A DNA stretch of 64,000 bases, taken from Ignavibacteriales bacterium. GTDB taxonomy: Bacteria; Bacteroidota; Ignavibacteria; UBA10030. The DNA is taken from contig JAPLFR010000016.1 in the NCBI GenBank assembly GCA_026390575.1, positions 598,737 through 662,736 of the forward strand. Direction: 5' to 3'. Under the pieces are notes generated by a model, which had not been told where the DNA came from, did not search any database, and saw nothing but the letters and a program-made list of their open reading frames with translations. Shown piece after piece: positions 16,351 to 25,013 of the stretch. Made by a program: the position numbers and the translations under genes. The first letter of the stretch is position 1. Each line of letters starts with the position of its first letter.

Positions 16351-18319
16351 AAAGCGACCCCTGAGGGACACGATGTTTATCATCGTGTCTTCTCTCGTGT
16401 TTGGACATCTTATCTTTTGGTTACTGCCGAATGTCTTTGAAACATGGAACTCACAGGCGTTCGACCAGATGTTTGTACTTCGAACGAAATACTTTTTGTC
16501 CCGCATTCCGTACGACAATACAATTATTCACGTCAGTGAAACAGACAGTAGTATTCAAGTGCTGTCGGGTGGCACATATATTTCACGCCGCCAGTATGGA
16601 CAAATCATAAAGAATATTGGCGATATGCAGGCTGCTGCCCAAATTTGGGATTATATTGTTCTTGGACTAAAACCGACAGAAGAAGATTCGTTCTACATTG
16701 CTTGTATCAAATCGGCGGGAAATGTTTATTATGGAATGATGCTCGATTTCAAAGACAAGCCTCTTATGCAAAAACCACCACGTCCTGCGTTTTATTGGGA
16801 ATATCTTTCAAAGACCAAATGGAAAGTAAAAGTAGACGGTGATATCAGCAGAATGTACTTCGGTGAGAATCCTTTAATGACATTCAAAGAAGTCGCATTT
16901 GCATCTCGGGGATTAGGCTACCTGACCTACCGCCATGATCCCGATGGTGTGATTCGCCGTGCCCCCCTCTTAATAAGATATGAAGATGGATTTTATCCAA
17001 GTTTTCCATTTCGTACAATTTGCGATTACCTGCATGTAAAACCGGAACAGGTTATCCTGCAACCGGGGAAAAGCATTACGCTCACAGGTGCTTTCCGCCC
17101 CGGTCAACATCCCCATGACATAATTATACCAGTTGATGATCGATGTAATATTATCGTGAATTATGTCGGTCCATGGGGTACAATGATAGACTATAAGATG
17201 GTTCAGATTTATAATGTGTCTCAAGATCAGGATATGATGGAATACGATTGGAAGCCATTATTTAAAGATAAGATTGTAGTAGTAAATTCGGCATCGACCG
17301 GTGCTTCAGACATCCAAAACGTGCCGGGAGATAACGCGTATCCCTTAGGTGGATTGCATGCAAATGTGATGCACACAATCCTGACTGAAAATTTCTTGAA
17401 GGAAGCGAATCCCATTGAAAAAATAGGTGTTGAAATTCTTCTTCTGGTAATCATTGGTGTTTTAGCAGTAAAATTCTCTTCACGCGGTCTCTGGGTCGGC
17501 GCTGTACTTTTGCTTATAGGATATATTATACTTGTCACAACGGCATTTCTGTATGGCAATCTTATCGTTAATTTGGTGCGGCCTATTCTTATCACGGGCA
17601 CAGCTGTATTTTGTGTGCTTGTCTATCGATTTATCAATGAAGAACGGGAAAAAGAAGCAACACAAAGATCGTTTGAAGCATATTTGCCGCCATCGGTAGT
17701 CAAACGCCAGTTGGCACATCCGGAATCTATCTTCGAGGTTCAGAAGAAAGAACTTACGATCATGTTTACCGATATTAAGAGTTTTACAACCTATTCTTCT
17801 ACAATGACGCCGGATCAAATTCAAAATTTTCTTGCTGAATATTTTGATGCAATGGTTCAAATAGTTTTCAAATATGAAGGCACCGTAGACAAATACATCG
17901 GAGATGGGCTCATGGTGTTCTTCGGCGCTCCCGAACCGCAGTTGGACCATGCCGTACGCGCTGTAAAAGCAGGAATCGAGATGCAGATAAAATGCCGCGA
18001 GTTGAAAGAGAAGTGGGTAAAGGAAGGATTGTTTCCACTAAAAATTCGTGTCGGCATCAATACGGGCGAGGTTGTGGTAGGAAATATGGGCACGCGGAAA
18101 AAACTTGCGTACACCGTTCTTGGCTCCGATGTCAACCTCGCCAATCGCCTCGAATCAAATGCGCCTGTTGAGGGGATTATGATATCCCGGCGTACCTATG
18201 AATTCGTAAAAGATTTTATACCAACAGTTCCGCACGAGCCTGTTCTCGTCAAAGGACTTGATACGCCCATTGAAGTGTATACTGTTCCGGTGGATGAAGT
18301 AGTTCCACCAAACGCTTGA
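16337..18319 (+). CDS. CHASE2-domain class III adenylate cyclase
   Basis: Membrane receptor cyclase that makes cAMP from ATP. One N-terminal transmembrane helix is followed by an extracytoplasmic CHASE2 sensor (about residues 35-340) and three clustered helices at about 355-430. A cytoplasmic class III cyclase domain runs from about 465 to 645. Catalytic residues are complete: metal-binding D479 (FTDIKSF) and D523 (KYIGDG), adenine-selecting K519 and D598 (LGSDVN), and the N600/R604 transition-state pair. That combination favours ATP over GTP. The start may be the TTG at 16337 or the ATG at 16373, which has GAGGG in front. It is the third gene of the caspase operon and the only visible route from its envelope proteins to a cytoplasmic signal. 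Confidence 0.92.
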   Translation: MTTSKKRPLRDTMFIIVSSLVFGHLIFWLLPNVFETWNSQAFDQMFVLRTKYFLSRIPYDNTIIHVSETDSSIQVLSGGTYISRRQYGQIIKNIGDMQAAAQIWDYIVLGLKPTEEDSFYIACIKSAGNVYYGMMLDFKDKPLMQKPPRPAFYWEYLSKTKWKVKVDGDISRMYFGENPLMTFKEVAFASRGLGYLTYRHDPDGVIRRAPLLIRYEDGFYPSFPFRTICDYLHVKPEQVILQPGKSITLTGAFRPGQHPHDIIIPVDDRCNIIVNYVGPWGTMIDYKMVQIYNVSQDQDMMEYDWKPLFKDKIVVVNSASTGASDIQNVPGDNAYPLGGLHANVMHTILTENFLKEANPIEKIGVEILLLVIIGVLAVKFSSRGLWVGAVLLLIGYIILVTTAFLYGNLIVNLVRPILITGTAVFCVLVYRFINEEREKEATQRSFEAYLPPSVVKRQLAHPESIFEVQKKELTIMFTDIKSFTTYSSTMTPDQIQNFLAEYFDAMVQIVFKYEGTVDKYIGDGLMVFFGAPEPQLDHAVRAVKAGIEMQIKCRELKEKWVKEGLFPLKIRVGINTGEVVVGNMGTRKKLAYTVLGSDVNLANRLESNAPVEGIMISRRTYEFVKDFIPTVPHEPVLVKGLDTPIEVYTVPVDEVVPPNA

Positions 18320-18391
18320 TTTTCCCACTGCCATTCTTCATATTGATTCAGTAGATGTATGTGTTCTGCGCATTTCATCGATCTCCTAAAA

Positions 18392-19270
18392 ATGAACAAT
18401 CCAAAACTTCATATCAAGGACAAATACTGGTCGGCGGAAGACGGCTTCCGTTACTGTGAAACAATTGCTCGCAGCCACTATGAAAATTTTCCTGTTGCCT
18501 CGCGCTTTGTTTCAAAAGAAATACGTAAGTATGTCTGGACAATTTACGCCTTTGCCCGCATTGCAGACGATTATGCCGATGAGCCTGGTTTTACTCTCGC
18601 CGAACGAATGGATAACTTAAATCAATGGGAGCAGGAGCTTAATGAATGTTATAACGGCAATCCTACGCACCGCGTGTTTGCTGCACTTGCTGAAACGGTG
18701 GAACGATTTCAAATTCCGCGTGAACTTTTCCAGAATCTTCTTTCTGCCTTCCGCGCAGATGTAACCGTGAACCGTTATGAAACGTATGAAGATGTACTTG
18801 CATATTGCCGCAACTCCGCCAATCCTATCGGAAGATTGCTCTTGCTGCTGTTCAATTATCGCAGTGAAACAATGATGCAGCTTTCAGATTCAATATGCAC
18901 AGCATTACAATTGACAAATTTTTGGCAGGATATTTCGGTGGATTTACAGAAAGATCGTATTTACCTTCCCTTAGAAGAATTGACAGAATTTGAATATTCC
19001 GAACAAGATTTATTCAATCAAACGGTGGATGATCGCTTTCGTAATTTAGTGGCATTTCAAGTACGGCGCACAGCTGATCTTTTTGTTGAAGGAAAACCGC
19101 TCTTACCTATGGTTGGCAAGGATTTATCGATGGAATTGAAACTTACGTGGAACGGCGGCATGAAAATTTTACAAAAGATTCATAGTCAGAAGTATGACGT
19201 ACTGACGAAACGCCCGGCACTTTCGGCGTTAGACAAACTAAGTATTCTCTTTCATTCATTTTTATCGTAA
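18392..19270 (+). CDS. hpnC: Squalene synthase HpnC (hydroxysqualene synthase)
   Basis: Trans-isoprenyl diphosphate synthase fold. In the three-gene bacterial squalene route HpnD makes presqualene diphosphate from two farnesyl diphosphates and HpnC converts it to hydroxysqualene. The protein has the first aspartate-rich motif ARIADDYADE, the second motif LTNFWQDISVDLQKDRIYLP, and the N-terminal HYENFPVAS characteristic of HpnC. I prefer the ATG at 18392 (292 residues) to the ATG at 18359 because the first eleven residues of the longer form do not look conserved; neither start has a strong ribosome site. hpnD follows nine bases later. The third enzyme (HpnE) and a squalene-hopene cyclase are not in the window. 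Confidence 0.88.
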   Translation: MNNPKLHIKDKYWSAEDGFRYCETIARSHYENFPVASRFVSKEIRKYVWTIYAFARIADDYADEPGFTLAERMDNLNQWEQELNECYNGNPTHRVFAALAETVERFQIPRELFQNLLSAFRADVTVNRYETYEDVLAYCRNSANPIGRLLLLLFNYRSETMMQLSDSICTALQLTNFWQDISVDLQKDRIYLPLEELTEFEYSEQDLFNQTVDDRFRNLVAFQVRRTADLFVEGKPLLPMVGKDLSMELKLTWNGGMKILQKIHSQKYDVLTKRPALSALDKLSILFHSFLS

Positions 19271-19279
19271 CTTAAACAC

Positions 19280-20164
19280 GTGCAAACAGCAACCTCCGTC
19301 ATACCGGATTTCTCGCAGAATCGGAAGAGTAGTTTCTATTACTCCTTCCTCATTTTACCGCGCCCGAAACGCGACGCCATTGAAACCATTTATGCCTTTT
19401 GCCGATTCACCGACGACATTGTAGATGAAGCGGGAGACGAGAAAGAAAAGTATGCGCTGCTCCTGCAGTGGACAGAAGAGTTGCGGCGCTCGCTCTACGG
19501 AATCTCGCACTATTCACTGCTGAACAAACTTTCTGCCACTATCCAGCGATTCCATATTCCTATTGAACATTTTTATGAGTTGATTAAAGGAATGGAAATG
19601 GATTTGTTAAACAAGCGCTATGGTACGTTCTCCGAATTAGAACAATACTGCTACCGCGCTGCTTCGACGGTGGGATTGATTTGTGCGGAAGTATTTGGTT
19701 ATAAGAACGAGAAAACGAAGCAGTATGCCATCAACCTTGGTATTGCATTACAGTTAACAAATATATTGCGGGATATAAAATCTGACGCTAAACGCGGACG
19801 TATATATTTGCCGCTTGAAGATTTGAGAAAGTTCGATTATTCCGAAGAGGATTTATTGAACCTTACATACAACGAACGATTTATCGAGCTGATGAAGTTT
19901 GAGTGTGAACGCGCTCATGAATATTTCCACCGCGCGAAGGCATGCCTCGCCGAAGAAGACAAACCGCTTTTCACTGCCGCTCGCACCATGGGGAATATCT
20001 ATTATTTGCTTCTTCTCAGAATTGAGCGTGCACAGTATGATGTGTTTTCCAAGCGCATTCGATTATCATCACCGCTTAAGATTCTCGTCGCGATGGTTCT
20101 GCAGCTGCGGAAAAAGTTTCCAAAAAACTTTCACCGTTATGTGCACACGGAACTGCCTGCATAA
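19280..20164 (+). CDS. hpnD: Presqualene diphosphate synthase HpnD
   Basis: A 294-residue member of the squalene/phytoene synthase family. It condenses two farnesyl diphosphates to presqualene diphosphate. First Asp-rich motif FTDDIVDE, second motif LTNILRDIKSDAKRGRIYLP. The start is GTG at 19280; no ATG is available before the conserved YYSFLILPRPKRDA segment. It is paired with hpnC at nine-base spacing, so the pair is one operon, possibly reading through from the cyclase gene. The homologue could in principle act as a phytoene synthase, but the tandem HpnC/HpnD arrangement favours squalene. Confidence 0.88.
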   Translation: MQTATSVIPDFSQNRKSSFYYSFLILPRPKRDAIETIYAFCRFTDDIVDEAGDEKEKYALLLQWTEELRRSLYGISHYSLLNKLSATIQRFHIPIEHFYELIKGMEMDLLNKRYGTFSELEQYCYRAASTVGLICAEVFGYKNEKTKQYAINLGIALQLTNILRDIKSDAKRGRIYLPLEDLRKFDYSEEDLLNLTYNERFIELMKFECERAHEYFHRAKACLAEEDKPLFTAARTMGNIYYLLLLRIERAQYDVFSKRIRLSSPLKILVAMVLQLRKKFPKNFHRYVHTELPA

Positions 20165-20295
20165 ACCGAGGTGAGGACAATTCGAAAGTTCTCTGAGAAT
20201 AACTCTACGATGGCTCTCGAAGAGTTTCAAGATTGCAACTCAACGCAACATTTACTACTTTTCTATCGAATAACCGACCTATGAACGAGGCGTCC

Positions 20296-20679
20296 ATGAA
20301 GAATACGAGCATCAAAAAACTTTACTATTCCATTAGCGAAGTCAGCAGAATTACAGGATTAGAGCAATATGTTTTACGCTATTGGGAAACAGAATTTCCC
20401 GAACTGAAGCCGGCGAAAAACCGCGCCGGCAACCGTATTTACACAAACAAAGATATTAAACTTATCATGCACATCAAGCAATTGCTGCGCGATGAGAAGT
20501 ACACCATTGAAGGCGCAAAGCAGGTCATGAAAGAATTCACACCGGAGCCGGATACAGGAGAACAGCTCGAACTTCTCAACGTTCCGCAAAAGAAAAAAAT
20601 TCAGGATGATGAAATAAAAAAAGAAATGGTCGAAGTAAAAGAATTTTTAGAAGAGATACTGGTCAGGTTGGAAAAGTAG
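20296..20679 (+). CDS. MerR-family transcriptional regulator
   Basis: A 127-residue DNA-binding protein. The winged-helix MerR domain spans residues 10-80: YYSISEVSRITGLEQYVLRYWE, then NRIYTNKDIKLIMHIKQLL. The C-terminal part is a short charged helix, probably a dimerisation coiled coil, with no Cys residues for metal sensing, so it belongs to the short MlrA/HspR-like type rather than metal-sensing MerR. Start chosen at ATG 20296, with GAGG seven bases upstream; ATGs at 20281 and 20233 give longer, unconserved N-termini. It lies 130 bases after hpnD on the same strand and could regulate it, but short MerR proteins of this type are common single genes in this group. Confidence 0.85.
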   Translation: MKNTSIKKLYYSISEVSRITGLEQYVLRYWETEFPELKPAKNRAGNRIYTNKDIKLIMHIKQLLRDEKYTIEGAKQVMKEFTPEPDTGEQLELLNVPQKKKIQDDEIKKEMVEVKEFLEEILVRLEK

Positions 20680-20775
20680 TTGTCAGTGTTCTGTGATCAC
20701 GTATGGGGAACTATAAGAATAGAATCCAAAATCTTCATCTCAATCTGCAAGCACCTATTTTCGAAATCTTTCCCA

Positions 20776-22449
20776 TCAACCTCTTGTTAATCGTTTGTAC
20801 TTAATCCTATGCGGCTGGTCGGCATCAATGCCGAGTTGTTTTTTGCGGTACTCTTCGTATTCAGAATAATTTCCGTCGAACCACACGACACTGCTGTCTC
20901 CTTCAAACGCAAGAATATGTGTTGCAACACGGTCGAGGAACCAGCGGTCATGCGAAATGACGACAGCACAGCCGGCAAAATTACTAAGCGCTTCTTCCAA
21001 CGCACGCAATGTGTTCACATCAAGATCGTTCGTCGGTTCATCAAGCAGGAGTACGTTCGCTCCTTCTTTTAGTACTTTAGCAAGATGTACACGATTACGC
21101 TCTCCACCGGAGAGTTTGCCAACTGGTTTCTGCTGATCGGTCCCGCTGAAATTGAATCGTGCTACATAACCGCGTGAGTTCACCTCGCGATTACCGAGCA
21201 TAATAAGATCTTCTCCTCCTGAGATTTCCTCCCAGATTGTTTTATCGGGATCGAGCGGCCTCATCTGATCGACGTAAGCGAGCTTTACAGTATCGCCAAT
21301 TTTGATATCACCGGTATCTGTCTGTTCTTCTCCCGTGATGAGCTTGAACAGTGTGGTTTTGCCGGCTCCGTTTGGGCCAATAATACCAATAATACCGCCG
21401 GGTGGAAGAGCAAATTCCATGTTTTCAAATAGTAATCTCTCACCGAATGCTTTCGAAACGCCATGAGCTTCGATGACAACGTCGCCCAAACGTGGACCGG
21501 GCGGAATATATATTTCCATCTCTTCATCGCGCTTATCAGTTTGTTCAGCAAGCATCTTTTCATACGACGCGATGCGTGCTTTGCTCTTGGCGTGGCGGCC
21601 CTTCGGATTCAAGCGCACCCATTCTAATTCGCGCTGGAGAACCCGCTGACGCTTGGATTCCTGCTTCTCTTCCACTTCCAACCGGCGTTTCTTTTGATCC
21701 AGCCACGAAGAGTAGTTGCCTTCAAATGGAATACCTTCACCGCGATCGAGCTCTAATATCCATCCGGCTACATTGTCGAGGAAGTAGCGATCATGGGTCA
21801 CCGCGATGACAGTGCCTTTGTATAAACCCAAATGGTGCTCCAGCCATGCGACAGATTCAGCATCGAGGTGGTTGGTCGGTTCGTCGAGTAACAACACATC
21901 CGGTTCTTGTAATAACAGACGGCAGAGCGCCACGCGTCTCCGTTCACCGCCGGAAAGAATATTTATCGACGTTTCTGGCGGCGGACAGCGCAGTGCATCC
22001 ATTGCTTGTTCCAGTTTGCTGTCTAAATCCCATGCGTTGAAATGATCAATTTTTTCTTGAAGCTTGGATTGTTTTTCCAGTAACGTATCATAATCAGCCT
22101 CCGGTTCTGCAAGCTGGAGATTAACGGCTTCGTAGTCTTTTACAAGATTTACAATTTCTTGAACACCCTCTTCAACAATGTCCTTCACAGTTTTTGTTGG
22201 ATCAAGTTCCGGTTCTTGCGAAAGAAAACCAAATGTAATTCCCTTTTGCGCCGTGATCTCACCAAGATAATCCTTGTCAATCCCGGCGATGATGCGCAGA
22301 AGCGTACTCTTACCGGCACCGTTCAATCCGAGTACACCAATCTTTGCACCATAGAAGAAAGAAAGGTAAATATCTTTTAAAATCTGGCGATTCGGTTTAA
22401 CTACTTTACCGACGCCAATCATAGAAAAAATGATTTTGTTGTCGCTCAT
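20776..22449 (-). CDS. ettA: Energy-dependent translational throttle protein EttA (ABC-F)
   Basis: Cytoplasmic ABC-F ATPase that binds the ribosomal E site and gates entry into elongation according to the ATP/ADP ratio. Two nucleotide-binding domains are present: Walker A GLNGAGKSTLL and GPNGAGKTTLF, signatures LSGGERRRVALCRLL and LSGGERNRVHLAKVL, and Walker B ending LLLDEPTNHLD and LLLDEPTNDLD. The EttA-type arm and P-site tRNA interaction motif lie between them (VRLNPKGRHAKSKARI). The real start is the ATG at 22447-22449 (557 residues), matching the family; the frame's extension to 22569 overlaps the upstream trpF-like gene. That gene ends seven bases before this start, so the two are likely one operon. 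Confidence 0.93.
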   Translation of the reverse strand: MSDNKIIFSMIGVGKVVKPNRQILKDIYLSFFYGAKIGVLGLNGAGKSTLLRIIAGIDKDYLGEITAQKGITFGFLSQEPELDPTKTVKDIVEEGVQEIVNLVKDYEAVNLQLAEPEADYDTLLEKQSKLQEKIDHFNAWDLDSKLEQAMDALRCPPPETSINILSGGERRRVALCRLLLQEPDVLLLDEPTNHLDAESVAWLEHHLGLYKGTVIAVTHDRYFLDNVAGWILELDRGEGIPFEGNYSSWLDQKKRRLEVEEKQESKRQRVLQRELEWVRLNPKGRHAKSKARIASYEKMLAEQTDKRDEEMEIYIPPGPRLGDVVIEAHGVSKAFGERLLFENMEFALPPGGIIGIIGPNGAGKTTLFKLITGEEQTDTGDIKIGDTVKLAYVDQMRPLDPDKTIWEEISGGEDLIMLGNREVNSRGYVARFNFSGTDQQKPVGKLSGGERNRVHLAKVLKEGANVLLLDEPTNDLDVNTLRALEEALSNFAGCAVVISHDRWFLDRVATHILAFEGDSSVVWFDGNYSEYEEYRKKQLGIDADQPHRIKYKRLTRG

Positions 22450-22456
22450 AGTGTTT

Positions 22457-23140
22457 TCATTGAATGTTTGAGAACAAAGCGGCAAGCTTTTGCGTATCAA
22501 GATGACCATTGGTACGAACACCGCTGCATACATCGAGAGCATAAGGATGAACTTGCTCGACTGCATCATGCACGTTATCCGGTTTCAACCCGCCGGCAAG
22601 GTAAATCGGAATATGAACACGTTCGCAGATACGCCTGCTAACAGACCAATCATGTGTGCGACCGGTACCTCCAAGTTCTTTCGTCGCCAGCGATGGATTA
22701 CCTGAATCTAAAAGAACCGCATCTACATATGGAGCAATGACAGCAGCCTCCTGTATTGATGTATCTCCGCTGACATGGATCACCTGAACAATACGAATAC
22801 CCGACAACGCTTGTCGAAGTATTGCGTAACCGGAGAGTGGAAAGGCATCTACTAATTGAATTGTATTAACAAATGTTTTTTGCTGTTGTGCGATAACAGC
22901 TTCCGGTTTTTGCTTACAGGTAAGAAGAAAAGTGTCTATACCGGTTGGAACATTCAGCGCAATCTCTCTTATGAGTTCTTCCGAAATCACGCCCGGGCCG
23001 CTTGGCATTTCAGATACTAAGCCAATCGCCGACGCGCCAAAACGAATTGCTGTTAGTGCTTCTTCAATACTGCCGATGCAACAGATTTTTACTCGCGGTT
23101 TTTGATATTCCATTTTCTTCAAAATAAATCTGCTTTTCAT
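22457..23140 (-). CDS. Divergent phosphoribosylanthranilate isomerase (TrpF-like)
   Basis: A TIM-barrel protein of about 220 residues related to TrpF, which isomerises N-(5'-phosphoribosyl)anthranilate in tryptophan synthesis. The first strand is VKICCIGSIEEA rather than the canonical VKICGIT. The putative catalytic cysteine (KIC) is kept, as is the aspartate in VDAVLLDSG, and the C-terminal phosphate loop is IYLAGGLKPDNV. The divergence, and its location away from any trp operon, leave open a related barrel function. The ATG at 23113 is an alternative start beginning nearer to the barrel. It is transcribed towards ettA with only seven bases between. Confidence 0.68.
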   Translation of the reverse strand: MKSRFILKKMEYQKPRVKICCIGSIEEALTAIRFGASAIGLVSEMPSGPGVISEELIREIALNVPTGIDTFLLTCKQKPEAVIAQQQKTFVNTIQLVDAFPLSGYAILRQALSGIRIVQVIHVSGDTSIQEAAVIAPYVDAVLLDSGNPSLATKELGGTGRTHDWSVSRRICERVHIPIYLAGGLKPDNVHDAVEQVHPYALDVCSGVRTNGHLDTQKLAALFSNIQ

Positions 23141-23189
23141 TGTGGCAATTTCGATGACAATATACGAAATTGTGGTGTGAGTAACTAAA

Positions 23190-24749
23190 TTGAGGTTTAC
23201 AATTCAAAAAAGGATTTACACTACAATACTAATTGCCGTATTTTTATTATCCGCTATTCGATGTAACTTGTCTGCACAGGAGCAAAAGAAACCACAGGCA
23301 TTTCGAAGTTACGAATCGGTTTCGGTGCCACTGGTACTTCCCTCCACACTTGATCTTCAGTTACTCGAAGCATTCGTCCTGATGCAGAAAGCAAATGCCG
23401 GTGAATCGCCGGCACAGCACGAATTGGGATTACGCTACTTGTTCGGCAAAGGATTTCCAGCTGATACCGCAAAAGCAGCGTATTGGATTCAAAAGGCTGC
23501 AGATCAACATCTGCCGCTTGCGCAGTTCAATTTGGGTATTCTCTTGATGAATGGCCGCGGGGTTGAATGGAATCCATTTAAAGCGTTTGAAACCTTTCGT
23601 GCTGCAGCAGAGCAGGAAAATCCGGAAGCATTGTACGTGATGGGATTAATGTACACCGAAAAACTTATTGTGCCGCGGAGCTGGCCAAAAGCGTACGGCT
23701 TCTTTAAAAAAGCATCTGAACTCGGATCAGATGCAGCAAAGTTGACAAAGAAAGAAATGGAACGACGTGGACTGGATAAGACTGACACAACAAATATTGT
23801 GAATGCCCCAAAGGAACATTCAAACAGCAATGCAACTCGGTCGGCACCGATCGACACAGGATTCAGTCTCCTCTTTATTGATTTCCACACAGACACAACT
23901 TCAACAATCGAAGATACAACTCTTATTCACGAAGCGTACCAAGGAATTGACACACTCTCTCATGCGACACTCACGGAGAAGACCACAACAGTGAATATGG
24001 ACTCAAGCGTTCAATCCTCATTGTCGCAAGCAGCAAAGTCAGGAAATCCGGAGGCACTCTGCCTGCTTGGGCGCTGCTACGAACGCGGACTCAATGTTCG
24101 GAAAGACATTATTCTTGCAAGCGTGTACTACCTGCGTGCGTTTATTCTAAACTCAAATCGAGCACCGGCATTGCTTTGGAAACTGATGAATACGGAAGAT
24201 TTTGCACGGGAACTTGAATTGCGGTCTGCAAAAAATGACCCGGATGCACTTTATACATGGTCTGGGTTAACATCCATCGGTTTTAGTAAGATGTTAAATG
24301 AAAAACAGGCCTTTGATTTGCTCCAACGTGCAGCATCGCTGGGACATGTGCCTGCAATTGTTGAGTTAGGATCATGTTATTTTACCGGACGCTGGACGCA
24401 GCAAAATCGCGACAAAGCGGTTGAATTGTGGAACCAAGCTTCCGCATTAGGAAGTCTTGAAGCAGACATCCGTCTTGCGACGGCAAATATACTAGATCAA
24501 ATACATACACAAACTTTAAGCGCAGCACTCGCTATTCTTCGCAGCACGGCAAAAGAAGGATCACTGCTTTCAGATCTCACGCTGGCACATTGCTATGAAA
24601 CTGGAATTGGATTGACACAGAATAAGGGTGAAGCGTACCGCATCTTCCATAAATCGATACTGAGAGGAAGCGAGACAGCCTTTCTTGCTCTTCGCAGGAT
24701 GCATGATGAGATCCGCCCGCCGGATAAAGATTTTCAAATGACCGATTAG
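23190..24749 (+). CDS. Exported Sel1/TPR-like repeat protein
   Basis: A 519-residue protein with a signal peptide (IYTTILIAVFLLSAIRCNLSAQ) and two blocks of Sel1-like helical repeats. The first block covers about residues 65-190 (AQHELGLRYLFGKGFPADTAKAAYWIQKAADQ-type units) and the second about 270-510, separated by a Ser/Thr/Asp-rich linker. Such repeats form solenoid scaffolds for protein partners; the partner is unknown. The start is TTG at 23190, because no ATG exists before the signal peptide. It is divergent from the TrpF-like gene. After it, 24750-25013 holds no gene I can support. Confidence 0.8.
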   Translation: MRFTIQKRIYTTILIAVFLLSAIRCNLSAQEQKKPQAFRSYESVSVPLVLPSTLDLQLLEAFVLMQKANAGESPAQHELGLRYLFGKGFPADTAKAAYWIQKAADQHLPLAQFNLGILLMNGRGVEWNPFKAFETFRAAAEQENPEALYVMGLMYTEKLIVPRSWPKAYGFFKKASELGSDAAKLTKKEMERRGLDKTDTTNIVNAPKEHSNSNATRSAPIDTGFSLLFIDFHTDTTSTIEDTTLIHEAYQGIDTLSHATLTEKTTTVNMDSSVQSSLSQAAKSGNPEALCLLGRCYERGLNVRKDIILASVYYLRAFILNSNRAPALLWKLMNTEDFARELELRSAKNDPDALYTWSGLTSIGFSKMLNEKQAFDLLQRAASLGHVPAIVELGSCYFTGRWTQQNRDKAVELWNQASALGSLEADIRLATANILDQIHTQTLSAALAILRSTAKEGSLLSDLTLAHCYETGIGLTQNKGEAYRIFHKSILRGSETAFLALRRMHDEIRPPDKDFQMTD

Positions 24750-25013
24750 CGCTCCCCATCACAACAACAATAAACTCGCCTTTTATTCATCTTGCTTCAA
24801 GAGTTGCCAAGCGGTACATTCAATTCGTTAAAAAGGATAACCAAGCATGAAATAGTGGGGCGCCATGTGCGTAGGATCTGTCAGGGAAAATTGACAAATG
24901 TATATAAATTTAGTAATCTAAGATATTGTGCTTGTGCTCAGTTTCACGAGTGGCAAACACCTGGCTGGACAGTGGATTGCCCAATATGAGTCGTCAGGAT
25001 TTCGGAGAACTTC

